Positions 18,477-27,409 of a stretch of DNA of 64,000 nt are shown in pieces. A model generated the notes under the pieces. It was not told where the DNA came from. It saw nothing but the letters and a program-made list of their open reading frames with translations, and did no database searches. The position numbers were made by a program, and so were the translations under genes. The DNA comes from CG1-02-35-72 sp045046885 (GTDB lineage Bacteria; Bacteroidota; Bacteroidia; Flavobacteriales; Flavobacteriaceae): contig JASFYX010000011.1 in assembly GCA_045046885.1 (NCBI GenBank), forward strand, positions 48,548 to 112,547. The letters run 5' to 3'. Every line of letters begins with the position of its first letter. Position 1 is the stretch's first letter.

Positions 18477-18506
18477 TTTGATTTTTAAAAATTATAATTA
18501 AATTTG
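18477..18506 (+). promoter_or_regulatory. promoter of rpmE2 (TTTG - 18 nt - TAAATTTG)
   Basis: A -33 element TTTG at 18477-18480 is followed 18 bases later by TAAATTTG at 18499-18506. This fits the Bacteroidetes vegetative promoter consensus TTTG-N19-TAnnTTTG very well. The predicted start is near 18513. Confidence 0.75.
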
Positions 18507-18522
18507 CACACTCAAAAATAGA

Positions 18523-18588
18523 CAATACGCTCTATTGCTGAATGAGATGCGAAAGTAAAAAACTTTAAACTACAATCCTAGAATTGTA
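18523..18588 (+). promoter_or_regulatory. structured 5' leader of rpmE2, possible ribosomal-protein autoregulatory element
   Basis: About 105 bases separate the predicted start from the L31 start codon, long for this genome. The leader can form three short hairpins: CAATA/TATTG (18523-18537), AAAGT/ACTTT (18552-18566) and TACAAT/ATTGTA (18571-18588). Ribosomal protein L31 leaders that bind their own product are known in several bacterial groups. A match to any of them has not been tested. Confidence 0.35.
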
Positions 18589-18617
18589 ATTTAATTAAAA
18601 TATAAAAAGTAATTAAA

Positions 18618-18869
18618 ATGAGAAAAGGAATACATCCAGAAAATTATAGAATGGTCGCTTTTAAAGATATGTCTAATGGCGATGTTTTCTTAACACGTTC
18701 AACGGCTCCTTCAAAAGAAGACATTGAAGTAGAAGGTCAATCATACCCACTAATTAAATTAGAGATTTCAAGAACTTCTCATCCTTATTATACAGGAAAA
18801 ACTAAATTAGTAGATACTGCTGGTAGAATTGATAAATTCAAAAGCAAATACGCTAAGTTTAAAAAATAA
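18618..18869 (+). CDS. rpmE2: 50S ribosomal protein L31 type B
   Basis: The 83-residue protein matches type B L31 in MRKGIHPENYRMVAFKDMS, the FLTRSTA segment and SRTSHPYYTGKTKLVDTAGR, ending in a basic tail. It has no Cys, so it is the zinc-independent form. It binds the ribosome at the central protuberance and bridges the subunits. It is a single-gene unit with a strong promoter and terminator. Confidence 0.97.
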   Translation: MRKGIHPENYRMVAFKDMSNGDVFLTRSTAPSKEDIEVEGQSYPLIKLEISRTSHPYYTGKTKLVDTAGRIDKFKSKYAKFKK

Positions 18870-18885
18870 GCGCAAACTGAATATA

Positions 18886-18922
18886 AAAAAAGCCTCAATT
18901 TATAAAATTGAGGCTTTTTTTT
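18886..18922. terminator. intrinsic terminator of rpmE2 (bidirectional)
   Basis: AAAAAAAGCCTCAATT and its complement form a 16-base stem with an ATAA loop and T/A tracts on both sides. It also faces the minus-strand TPR-like gene that ends at 18942. Confidence 0.92.
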
Positions 18923-18941
18923 ATACTTTATATTTAGCTTT

Positions 18942-19457
18942 CTAAATCTTTTTCATCTGTTGCTTTAACATTTTAAGCTGCTCAGCCAACATCTTGTGTT
19001 TGTCTAATTTCTTAGCTTCGGCCAACAACATAGTTGCTTCACGTTTCCTGCGTTTTGTCATGGCAATACCTGCCAATTGCATTTTAGCCATAGCTTTATC
19101 GTGATCCATAGCTAAACCTATTTTTAAAGCTTTTTTAAACAACTTCTCAGCAGCAGTTATGTTTGTTTGCGACAATAGCAATCCTTGTAAAAAGTGATAA
19201 TAGCCCTCTTGATTTTTTATCAATGCACTTTGCGGATTTTTAATTCTAGCCAACCATTTGCCAGCTCCTGTAAAGTCTTGTTTGCGCAAACGTAAAAAAG
19301 CCAATAATAAAATCTCATTTTTAAAATAGAAAAACACAAAAATTCCGGCAAATAGCACTAACGAAATGCCATTCATAATATGTGATACCATAAACTGAGT
19401 TACAGACCAAGCCACAATAGCAATTGCTATTACTAATTTTATATACTTATTAAACAT
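18942..19457 (-). CDS. membrane protein with TPR-like cytoplasmic domain
   Basis: The 171-residue protein starts with two hydrophobic helices (about residues 7-20 and 30-50). After them come helical repeats of the TPR type (QEGYYHFLQGLLLSQTNITAAEKLFKKALKIG and similar, residues 80-165) and a very basic C terminus. I do not know its function. It follows ccsBA by eight bases in the same direction, so the two are probably co-transcribed. A role beside cytochrome c maturation is possible but not shown. Confidence 0.6.
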   Translation of the reverse strand: MFNKYIKLVIAIAIVAWSVTQFMVSHIMNGISLVLFAGIFVFFYFKNEILLLAFLRLRKQDFTGAGKWLARIKNPQSALIKNQEGYYHFLQGLLLSQTNITAAEKLFKKALKIGLAMDHDKAMAKMQLAGIAMTKRRKREATMLLAEAKKLDKHKMLAEQLKMLKQQMKKI

Positions 19458-19465
19458 AATTTAAT

Positions 19466-22400
19466 TTATTTTTTAAAATATTTTTGATACTTATAATTTG
19501 CCAAAACACTTAATGCAAAGGCCACACCTAAGCTGACATATATACTTGTTGGTATAGCTGCAGATTCTCCTGCAGCGTAAGAATGTAATCCAGACAACAA
19601 ATGGTTAACACCTAAATAGGTCATTAATATTGAAGTAAATGCAAATACAGATAAAATATTAAATGCCAATCTACCTCGTAAACCAGGCACCAATCTTGCG
19701 TGTAACACAAATGCATACACCATTATACTAATTAAAGCCCATGTTTCTTTGGGATCCCAACCCCAATAACGACCCCAACTTTCATTAGCCCACATACCGC
19801 CTAAAAAATTACCAACTGTAAGCATAACCAAGCCTACAGTCAATGACATTTCGTTAATTATGGTGAGTTCTTTAATGGCTTTGTCTAATTTCTTTTTATT
19901 ATTCTTATTTACCAATGCAAATAAAAGCAATGAAATAAATCCTAAAATTAGTCCGAGAGTAAAAGGGCCATAACTGGCCACAATAATAGCCACGTGAATC
20001 ATTAACCAATAAGAATCTAAAACAGGCACTAAATTACCAATACTAGGATCCATCCAATTCCAATGGGCAATCATTAATATCATGGACGTTACAAAAGCCG
20101 TTGCCGCAATTGTTAAAGTCGATTTTCTGCCAAAAATGAGTCCGAATAACATAGTAGCCCAAGCTACATAAATCATAGACTCGTAAGCGTTACTCCAAGG
20201 AGCGTGACCACTTATATACCATCTTACACCTAAACCTAATGTATGATAAGCGAATAACAATACCACACTTAAAGCACTTAGTTTAATAAGCCCTCTAATA
20301 AGTTTACCATCTTTAAAAATCTGACCAATTACAAAGAAAAACATCAATGTACCTGCCAACATATATTTCCAAAATAAGCCTTTAAAAATATCATATTTGT
20401 TATAAAATAATTCTAAAGATATTTTCCTGTCGGATGGCATTACTTTTCTGCCATATTTTTTTTGATATTTAGAAATCCCTCTTAAAACTTCATTTACTGT
20501 CCTAAAGTCGTTAGATTTATTGGCATTAACTACCGCTTGTGCATAAAGAGGTATAACCTTTGCAACAAACAATGAATCTTTTCCTTTAAACCCCGCAGCT
20601 GCAACATCGGTAAAAGAGAACCATTTATTATTGGGATCGCTTGGTAAAGGGAAAAATTTAAATATTTTACCATTTACAACATTGTAAAGTAAATTCACAC
20701 GACCATCAACATCAATTACACTTTGTTCAAACTTGTTTTTTATGCGTTTTTTAGAAGCTTTTTCTATAATTGATAGAATTTTATAATTACCTTTTTGATC
20801 GAAAAAGTCAATAAAACGGGCATACTTTTGACTTTCAGGAATGCCAATAATATTGCGCAACTTAGTATTGTCTTTCTTTATATAAATAAAGGGCACATAA
20901 AACCACGTTCTAGGATTAACAACCATAGAAACAATAGCCTGATTTGGATTTAAATCTTTGTAATTTTCATGCTTGCTTACTTTTCGCATCAATTCAGATG
21001 CAAAAGTATTAAGAGGCAACATACGTCCTTTAGAATCTTGTATAACCAGACTTCCAAACTTTTCGGCTTGCTCTTTACTAATTGTACTACTTTTAATGGT
21101 TTTATCTACCTCTTGCGATGTAGGCATATTTTGACCGAAGCTATTTGCGGCAATCAGTAATGCGACAACAACAGCTCCTTTTTGAGTTTTAAGTTTTGAT
21201 AGTTTTTTTCTTAAATCTGCAAAACGTGTATTTTTTGTAAACATAATAAGTATTAATCCTAAAAATAAGAGAGCATAACCAAAATAAGTTACCCAAGTAC
21301 CCCAGAAATCATGATTGACAGACAACCTGGTTTCTTCGTATTGAGGTGTTATATTATAGGACGATTGAAAAAATTTATAACCTTTATAATTTAAAATGTG
21401 ATTCATAAAAATTCTGAAATCAAATATTTTATCTTTATCAATAACCGTCACTTCACTGGCGTAAGATTTTGGACTCATAGAACCCGGATAGCGGTCTAAT
21501 TGAAAATCTCTTAATTTTACAGAAAAAGGAATTTGAATTTGTTTAGCACCATAATTAAGTCTAAAATTTAAACCGTCTACTGATATTACTTTCGGTTTGT
21601 TTAAATAATATTTACCACCGTAAACTCTGAGGTTTTTAGTTTGATTTTTAACCGTAACAGCCACTTCAAGCATATCTTGAGGGAACTGGTTTTTATTGCC
21701 GCTAATAACTTTAACAACTCCTTTTGTTGGGGGTTCTGGCACAACAAATCTTAAATTACCAAGTGTATAAAGCGATCTTAATTGAAAACCTTGAAGACTA
21801 TCTTTTGCTATATCACCTTTAAATCTATCGGCCATTCTCATAAATCCACCACTAATTGGCGATTCAATTTGCAAAGGGCTATCTTCTGTATCTTTAATAA
21901 AATTAACAGCACCTTTCATATAGTGGTTGAAAGTAACCACATTATTACCCACTTTTAAAACCTCACCTTTAGCTATAAAATGATCTTTTCTAGAGCCACT
22001 ACCCGATTCTACAAAATGAATATAAGAAATACCTTTGTCTGAAGATTCTAATTTCTGTGTGGCATTGGCTACATAGTCAACATACTTAATACTAATTGGT
22101 TTACCTTTAAACTCTGTGCTAATATTAAAATTATTACTACCAATTCTCGATAAAACCAAGCGTTTATAGATAGGTGTTTTTTGATCTTTATTATCGTCAA
22201 TATGAACTTTTAAATACACCTTATCAGAGAGCATAGAATGAGAGGCTTCGCCTTCTCTAATAGGCATCATGCCTTCAAAACTTGAATAGCGCGTAATTCC
22301 AGCGCCAATAATTATAAAAATAAATGACAAGTGAAAAGCAAGAACAACTGCTTTTTCTTTTCTAAACAATCTATATTTTTTAATATTGTATATAAAATTG

Positions 22401-22576
22401 ATTACAAAAACTACCATAATGGCTTCAAACCACCAAGCATTGTAAACTAAGGCCTGAGCTGTTTGAGTACCGTAATCATTTTCTATAAAGGTAGCAATAG
22501 CCATAGACGAACCAAAAACTAAAAATAATACGGCTGTTAAACGTGTTGAAGCTATTATTTCAATAATTTTTTTCAT
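19466..22576 (-). CDS. ccsBA: cytochrome c biogenesis protein CcsBA (fused ResB-CcsA)
   Basis: The 1036-residue protein fuses CcsB/ResB (N-terminal half, four membrane segments and a large periplasmic domain) with CcsA (C-terminal half). The haem-handling WWD motif is present as WGRYWGWDPKETWAL at about residue 930. Candidate haem-ligand His are in SGHAPWSN, FVLHARLVPG and VNHLLSGLHSY. The system II maturation enzyme exports haem and attaches it to CxxCH apoproteins in the periplasm. Length and fusion are normal for Bacteroidetes. It would serve all the CxxCH proteins in this window, including the Nar cytochrome. Confidence 0.95.
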   Translation of the reverse strand: MKKIIEIIASTRLTAVLFLVFGSSMAIATFIENDYGTQTAQALVYNAWWFEAIMVVFVINFIYNIKKYRLFRKEKAVVLAFHLSFIFIIIGAGITRYSSFEGMMPIREGEASHSMLSDKVYLKVHIDDNKDQKTPIYKRLVLSRIGSNNFNISTEFKGKPISIKYVDYVANATQKLESSDKGISYIHFVESGSGSRKDHFIAKGEVLKVGNNVVTFNHYMKGAVNFIKDTEDSPLQIESPISGGFMRMADRFKGDIAKDSLQGFQLRSLYTLGNLRFVVPEPPTKGVVKVISGNKNQFPQDMLEVAVTVKNQTKNLRVYGGKYYLNKPKVISVDGLNFRLNYGAKQIQIPFSVKLRDFQLDRYPGSMSPKSYASEVTVIDKDKIFDFRIFMNHILNYKGYKFFQSSYNITPQYEETRLSVNHDFWGTWVTYFGYALLFLGLILIMFTKNTRFADLRKKLSKLKTQKGAVVVALLIAANSFGQNMPTSQEVDKTIKSSTISKEQAEKFGSLVIQDSKGRMLPLNTFASELMRKVSKHENYKDLNPNQAIVSMVVNPRTWFYVPFIYIKKDNTKLRNIIGIPESQKYARFIDFFDQKGNYKILSIIEKASKKRIKNKFEQSVIDVDGRVNLLYNVVNGKIFKFFPLPSDPNNKWFSFTDVAAAGFKGKDSLFVAKVIPLYAQAVVNANKSNDFRTVNEVLRGISKYQKKYGRKVMPSDRKISLELFYNKYDIFKGLFWKYMLAGTLMFFFVIGQIFKDGKLIRGLIKLSALSVVLLFAYHTLGLGVRWYISGHAPWSNAYESMIYVAWATMLFGLIFGRKSTLTIAATAFVTSMILMIAHWNWMDPSIGNLVPVLDSYWLMIHVAIIVASYGPFTLGLILGFISLLLFALVNKNNKKKLDKAIKELTIINEMSLTVGLVMLTVGNFLGGMWANESWGRYWGWDPKETWALISIMVYAFVLHARLVPGLRGRLAFNILSVFAFTSILMTYLGVNHLLSGLHSYAAGESAAIPTSIYVSLGVAFALSVLANYKYQKYFKK

Positions 22577-22761
22577 TTTTCTCCTTTTTTAAAGTAGTTT
22601 GCAAATTTAAAGATTATATATTTAAATAGTGTTTAAAATTTTGGTTTAATCTTGCTTTGTAAAATAATGCAACCGCAATAAAAGACATTTATTTTAGCTA
22701 TAATTAGGCTGTTTTAAGCATATTATCAGAAAACAATAGGCTCACATTGGTAAAAATCTAT

Positions 22762-22769
22762 TAATTTTG
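22762..22769 (+). promoter_or_regulatory. -7 box TAATTTTG upstream of the tryptophanase leader
   Basis: TAATTTTG fits the TAnnTTTG consensus and would start transcription near 22776, about 12 bases before the leader ORF. TTGG at 22747-22750 is closer than the usual -33 spacing, so the upstream element is uncertain. In the rest of the gap from 22577 I see no other feature. Confidence 0.5.
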
Positions 22770-22787
22770 TAGCCATTAAATATAACT

Positions 22788-22865
22788 ATGAAAACTCATT
22801 GTTTATTTTTATGTTCCTTAAACGTCTTTTTAAACATTAAAAGACGTGATCATTTCTGCGGTTAA
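22788..22865 (+). CDS. 25-residue leader peptide ORF upstream of tryptophanase
   Basis: An ATG ORF of 25 codons (MKTHCLFLCSLNVFLNIKRR, then five more residues) lies just after a good -7 box and ends 60 bases before tnaA. It contains three Cys and no Trp or Pro. Codons for its middle part form a perfect nine-base stem, ACGTCTTTT with AAAAGACGT, at 22822-22847. That layout suggests translation-coupled attenuation. The classical TnaC peptide of enterobacteria depends on Trp and Pro codons, so this would be a different mechanism or a different signal. Confidence 0.45.
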   Translation: MKTHCLFLCSLNVFLNIKRRDHFCG

Positions 22866-22925
22866 ACATATTATTTTAACGCATTCAATTCTAATTTTAC
22901 ATCTTACTTTTTAAAACATTTAAAT

Positions 22926-24308
22926 ATGAAATTACCCTACGCAGAACCTTACAAAATAAAAATGGTCGAAGCCATAAAACGCTCAACAAAAGAACAACGC
23001 CTACAATGGATAAAAGAAGCTCATTATAATTTATTTAATTTAACATCCGATAAGGTATTTATTGACCTCCTTACCGACTCTGGCACAGGTGCTATGAGTG
23101 ATAAACAATGGGGCGAAATGATGATTGGCGACGAAAGTTATGCCGGCTCATCTTCTTTTACAAAACTTAAAAAAACTGTTCAAAAAATTACCGGATTTAA
23201 ATATTTTCTACCCACACATCAAGGACGTGCCGCCGAAAATGTTCTCTTTTCTGTTTTGGTAAAAGCTGGTGACACCATACCCGGCAACTCTCATTTCGAC
23301 ACAACAAAAGGTCATATAGAATTTAGACAAGCCAAAGCTGTAGATTGCACTATTGACGAGGCTTTTGATACAAATAATTTACATCCTTTTAAAGGGAATG
23401 TGGATATAAATAAGTTAGAAGACGTTTTTAAATCGCATCCTAAAGAAAAAATTCCTTTTTGTATTGTAACCATAACTTGTAACAGCTCTGGTGGGCAACC
23501 TGTTTCTATGGAAAATATAAGAGCTGTTTCTAGTTTGTGCAAAAAATATGGTATTACATTATTATTTGATTCGGCGCGCTTTGCAGAAAATGCCTATTTT
23601 ATTAAAAAACGTGAAGCCGCATTTAAAGATAAAACCATTAAAGAAATTGCCAAAGAATTTTTTAGTTATGGCGATGGTATGACGATGAGTTCTAAAAAAG
23701 ACGGACTGGTTAATATGGGAGGCTTCATTGCTTTAAACGACGAAGCAACCTATAAAAAAGCCATCACTTTTAACATTATGTTCGAAGGGTTTATTACTTA
23801 CGGCGGTATGAACGGGCGCGATATGGGCGCTTTAGCTGTTGGCTTAGACGAAGCTACTGAATTTGATTATCTTGAAAGTCGTGTTGAACAAGTAGCCTAT
23901 TTAGGTAATAAACTTGTTGAATTTGGCGTACCCGTTCAAAAACCAATTGGGGGTCATGCTATTTTTTTAGATGCCAATAAATTTGTACCAACTATTCCAC
24001 GTGAAGAATATCGTGCACAAGCTTTAGCAATTGAATTGTATATTGTTGGCGGCATTCGCGGTGTTGAAATTGGTACTATTTTAGCCGATAGAGATCCCGA
24101 AACACGAGAAAATCGTTATCCTACCTTAGAGCTTGTGCGCTTGGCTATTCCACGTCGTGTATATTCTCATAACCATATGGAATATATTGCCGTGGCTCTT
24201 AAAAATATTTACGACACCCGAAAAGAAGCAAAACATGGCTATCGTATTATTGATGAAGCGCCAATTATGCGCCATTTTACAGTTAAGTTAGAAAAAATTA
24301 AAGAGTAA
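22926..24308 (+). CDS. tnaA: tryptophanase (tryptophan indole-lyase)
   Basis: The 460-residue PLP enzyme splits tryptophan into indole, pyruvate and ammonia. It has LTDSGTGAMSDKQWG, PTHQGRAAEN, the FDSARFAENAYFIK segment and the PLP Lys region MTMSSKKDGLVNMGG. The sister enzyme tyrosine phenol-lyase has Arg in its MERG segment and Phe in RFFTARF. Here the equivalent positions read VEIG and MRHFTVKL, as in tryptophanase. The leader ORF upstream suggests regulated expression. The Rrf2 gene follows 44 bases later. Confidence 0.92.
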   Translation: MKLPYAEPYKIKMVEAIKRSTKEQRLQWIKEAHYNLFNLTSDKVFIDLLTDSGTGAMSDKQWGEMMIGDESYAGSSSFTKLKKTVQKITGFKYFLPTHQGRAAENVLFSVLVKAGDTIPGNSHFDTTKGHIEFRQAKAVDCTIDEAFDTNNLHPFKGNVDINKLEDVFKSHPKEKIPFCIVTITCNSSGGQPVSMENIRAVSSLCKKYGITLLFDSARFAENAYFIKKREAAFKDKTIKEIAKEFFSYGDGMTMSSKKDGLVNMGGFIALNDEATYKKAITFNIMFEGFITYGGMNGRDMGALAVGLDEATEFDYLESRVEQVAYLGNKLVEFGVPVQKPIGGHAIFLDANKFVPTIPREEYRAQALAIELYIVGGIRGVEIGTILADRDPETRENRYPTLELVRLAIPRRVYSHNHMEYIAVALKNIYDTRKEAKHGYRIIDEAPIMRHFTVKLEKIKE

Positions 24309-24352
24309 GCTGTTTACATACATTTGTTATCTTTGCTAAAATTTAATTTTAC

Positions 24353-24790
24353 ATGTTAAGTAACGCCTCAAAATATGCTATTAAAGCCATGCTTTATTTA
24401 GTTTTACATACAGATAAATCTAAAAAAATAGGCGTAAAATCCCTAGCCAAAACATTAGAAGTGCCCGAACCTTTTTTAGCAAAAATTTTACAACAATTGG
24501 TTCGTAATAATTTATTGTCTTCTACAAAAGGACCCCATGGCGGATTTTACACTTCAGAATTAAACACTAAAAATAAAATTTGCGATCTTTTACAAACTGT
24601 TGATGGGCATCCTCTATTTAATAAATGTTTTATGGGTCTTGAAAAATGTAGTGAATCAAATCCGTGTCCGCTACATAATATTGTTGTTGAATTTAAAGAC
24701 AATCTACTCGAAAAATTTAACAAGCTTACTTTAGCAGAATTTGCAAGTGATATTGATGCGAGTAGTACTTTTTTAGATTTGAATTCTTAA
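24353..24790 (+). CDS. Rrf2 family transcriptional regulator with Fe-S type cysteines
   Basis: The 145-residue protein has an N-terminal winged helix (SKYAIKAMLYL, VPEPFLAKILQQLV, STKGPHGGFY). Cys92, Cys99 and Cys105 (KCFMGLEKCSESNPCP) have the spacing of the cluster-binding Cys in IscR and NsrR. So it should sense Fe-S status, NO or redox. It follows tnaA by 44 bases. Its target cannot be deduced, but the nar operon and hemerythrin in this window would fit an NO sensor. It is convergent with DoxX. Confidence 0.85.
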   Translation: MLSNASKYAIKAMLYLVLHTDKSKKIGVKSLAKTLEVPEPFLAKILQQLVRNNLLSSTKGPHGGFYTSELNTKNKICDLLQTVDGHPLFNKCFMGLEKCSESNPCPLHNIVVEFKDNLLEKFNKLTLAEFASDIDASSTFLDLNS

Positions 24791-24802
24791 CCTGATTTCG
24801 AC

Positions 24803-25225
24803 CTAAGATTTCTTTTTTTCTAAATAATCTTTAACTGAGTATGGCCCCGACCCGTAGATAAAAAATACGACCAGTAAAAAAAGAACCAAAGAAGCTAATT
24901 CAAAAGATTGACCACCCATCATAAGTTTTGTATGTGCATACACAAAAAACGTTGCACTAAATAAAATAGGTATTTGCATTAAAGCACCTAAACGGGTTAA
25001 AAAACCTACAGTTAACAAAATACCTCCTAACAAATGAGCAATGCCCACTAAGGCTACCCACATAAAATCTTGTTGCTCTACACCTAAATCTAAGATAGAG
25101 CTTGGGTTTGATATTATCATCCATCCTCTAATAAACAAGGCTACTCCTAAAAATATTCTAATTAAAGCATATCCGGTGTTTAATTTTAAGTCAAAAGTAT
25201 TTTGTAATTTTTTTATAGCTCCCAT
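24803..25225 (-). CDS. DoxX family membrane protein
   Basis: The 140-residue protein has four membrane helices and the DoxX-family pattern (ALIRIFLGVALFIRGW, then HLLGGILLTVGFLTRLGAL and the C-terminal VFFIYGSGPYSVKDYL). DoxX-like proteins are linked with redox or quinone functions, but the activity is unknown. It is convergent with the Rrf2 gene and separated by 120 bases of apparently empty DNA from mutB. Confidence 0.8.
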   Translation of the reverse strand: MGAIKKLQNTFDLKLNTGYALIRIFLGVALFIRGWMIISNPSSILDLGVEQQDFMWVALVGIAHLLGGILLTVGFLTRLGALMQIPILFSATFFVYAHTKLMMGGQSFELASLVLFLLVVFFIYGSGPYSVKDYLEKKKS

Positions 25226-25345
25226 TATTTGATTTTTTTTGTTGGTTTAAAACTACAGATTAAATAATAAATAGCCAAATATAAAAAGACTTTTAAATCT
25301 TTTACTTTAAAGCAGGAGAGACCTCTCTTCTGTTTTTAAAAAGCT

Positions 25346-27409
25346 TTATTTAGCTGCTTCAATCAGAATTTCTAAAATATTGATGGCTGCTTCAGCTATT
25401 TTTGTGCCTGGTCCAAAGACACCAACTACGCCTGCATCGAACAAAAACTGATAATCTTGTGCAGGAATAACACCTCCGGCTATTACCATAATATCATCCC
25501 GTCCGTATTCAGCTAGCGCCTTTATAACTTGAGGTACTAATGTTTTATGACCTGCAGCTAAAGAAGAAACACCTAGAACATGTACATCGTTTTCTACGGC
25601 TTGCTTGGCCGCTTCTGTCGGCGTTTGAAACAGTGGCCCAATATCTACATCAAAGCCTAAATCGGCAAAACTTGTCGCCACAACTTTAGCCCCGCGATCG
25701 TGCCCATCTTGTCCCATTTTAGCTATCATAATACGAGGTCTACGTCCTTCTAAGTCAGCAAATTTATCAGCTAAAGCCTTGGCTTTTTCAAATTCCGAAT
25801 CATTTTTAATCGCTTTACTATACACTCCTGTTATGGCATTTATTGTGGCTTTATGACGTTTGAAAACAAGTTCTAAAGCCATTGAAATTTCTCCTAAAGT
25901 AGCACGCTTTTCGGCAGCCGCTACGGCCAAAGCTAGTAAATTATTATCACCTGTACGTGCACAAGTGGTCAATTTTTCTAAAGCCTTATTCACGTCCTCT
26001 TTATTTCTATTTTCTTTTAAGGTTTTTAAACGGGCTATCTGTGATGCTCTTACCGCCTCATTATCTACTTCTAGAATTTGTAAAGGGTCTTCATGAATTA
26101 ATTTATACGCGTTAACTCCTATAATTTTATCTTGATTGCTGTCTATCTTGGCTTGTTTTTGGGCAGCAGCTTCTTCAATACGCATTTTAGGAATCCCTTT
26201 TTCTATAGCTTTTGTCATGCCGCCTAATTCTTCTACTTCTTGAATTAAATCCCATGCTTTTTGAGCAATTTGTTCAGTCAGTCCTTCTACAAAATGACTT
26301 CCCGCCCACGGATCGACTGTTTTGGTAATACCTGTTTCTTCTTGCAAATACAATTGTGTATTTCGGGCTATACGCGCCGAAAAATCGGTTGGCAAGGCAA
26401 TAGCCTCATCCAAGGCATTGGTATGTAAACTTTGTGTCCCACCCAAAGTGGCTGATAAAGCCTCTATGGTTGTTCTAGCCACATTGTTAAAAGGATCTTG
26501 TTCTGTTAAACTCCACCCACTGGTCTGACAATGCGTTCTTAAAGCCAACGATTTAGGATTTGTTGGCTTAAAAGTCTTAACGAGTTTTGCCCAAAGCAAT
26601 CTGCCGGCACGTAATTTGGCAATTTCTTTAAAATGATCCATGCCTATACCCCAAAAAAAGGACAATCGCGGTGCAAATTCGTCTATTTCCATACCCGCTT
26701 CTAAACCTTTACGGATGTATTCAAGGCCATCAGCCAAGGTATAAGCCAATTCTATTTCGGGTGTGGCACCTGCCTCTTGCATATGATAGCCTGAAATAGA
26801 AATACTGTTGAATTTTGGCATTTTCTGAGCTGCAAACTCAAAGATATCTGCCACAATTTTCATAGAAGGACGCGGCGGATAAATATAAGTATTCCGCACC
26901 ATGAACTCTTTTAAAATATCATTTTGGATGGTCCCTTGAAGTTGACTCAATGCGACACCTTGCTCTTTGGCTGCCACAATATAAAACGCTAAAATGGGCA
27001 ACACAGCACCATTCATAGTCATAGAAACCGACATTTTATCGAGCGGAATTTGATTGAATAAGACTTTCATGTCTTCAACAGAATCTATGGCAACACCTGC
27101 TTTACCCACGTCACCTTGCACACGTTCGTGGTCTGAATCATAACCGCGATGCGTGGCTAAATCGAATGCAACCGACAAGCCCTTTTGTCCCGCTGCCAAA
27201 TTGCGACGGTAAAAAGCATTACTTTCTTCGGCCGATGAAAAGCCTGCGTATTGCCGAATAGTCCACGGACGACGAACGTACATTGTACTGTACGGTCCAC
27301 GCAAATAAGGAGGTATGCCGGCTACAAAATTTTCTTGTTCAAAAGTTTGAGATTTTGAATTTGAGTTTTGAGTTTTGATATTTATATGTTGGATATCTTT
27401 TCTAGACAT
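25346..27409 (-). CDS. mutB: methylmalonyl-CoA mutase large subunit
   Basis: The 687-residue protein has the catalytic TIM barrel (PYLRGPYSTMYVRRPWTIRQ, AFDLATHRGYDSDHERV, SISISGYHMQEAGA, RTHCQTSGWSLTEQDP) and a C-terminal cobalamin-binding domain, with DGHDRGAKV as the DxHxxG base-off motif. It interconverts succinyl-CoA and methylmalonyl-CoA using adenosylcobalamin. Its start overlaps the small-subunit gene by eight bases. No epimerase or MeaB-type chaperone is in view. Confidence 0.95.
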   Translation of the reverse strand: MSRKDIQHINIKTQNSNSKSQTFEQENFVAGIPPYLRGPYSTMYVRRPWTIRQYAGFSSAEESNAFYRRNLAAGQKGLSVAFDLATHRGYDSDHERVQGDVGKAGVAIDSVEDMKVLFNQIPLDKMSVSMTMNGAVLPILAFYIVAAKEQGVALSQLQGTIQNDILKEFMVRNTYIYPPRPSMKIVADIFEFAAQKMPKFNSISISGYHMQEAGATPEIELAYTLADGLEYIRKGLEAGMEIDEFAPRLSFFWGIGMDHFKEIAKLRAGRLLWAKLVKTFKPTNPKSLALRTHCQTSGWSLTEQDPFNNVARTTIEALSATLGGTQSLHTNALDEAIALPTDFSARIARNTQLYLQEETGITKTVDPWAGSHFVEGLTEQIAQKAWDLIQEVEELGGMTKAIEKGIPKMRIEEAAAQKQAKIDSNQDKIIGVNAYKLIHEDPLQILEVDNEAVRASQIARLKTLKENRNKEDVNKALEKLTTCARTGDNNLLALAVAAAEKRATLGEISMALELVFKRHKATINAITGVYSKAIKNDSEFEKAKALADKFADLEGRRPRIMIAKMGQDGHDRGAKVVATSFADLGFDVDIGPLFQTPTEAAKQAVENDVHVLGVSSLAAGHKTLVPQVIKALAEYGRDDIMVIAGGVIPAQDYQFLFDAGVVGVFGPGTKIAEAAINILEILIEAAK

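Noticed and set aside
22788..22865. A classical TnaC leader peptide
   Set aside because: The peptide has no Trp and no Pro, and no TnaB permease follows. It is kept only as an unclassified leader ORF.
22926..24308. Tyrosine phenol-lyase instead of tryptophanase
   Set aside because: The Arg of the MERG segment and the Phe of RFFTARF are replaced by VEIG and RHFT, as in tryptophanase.
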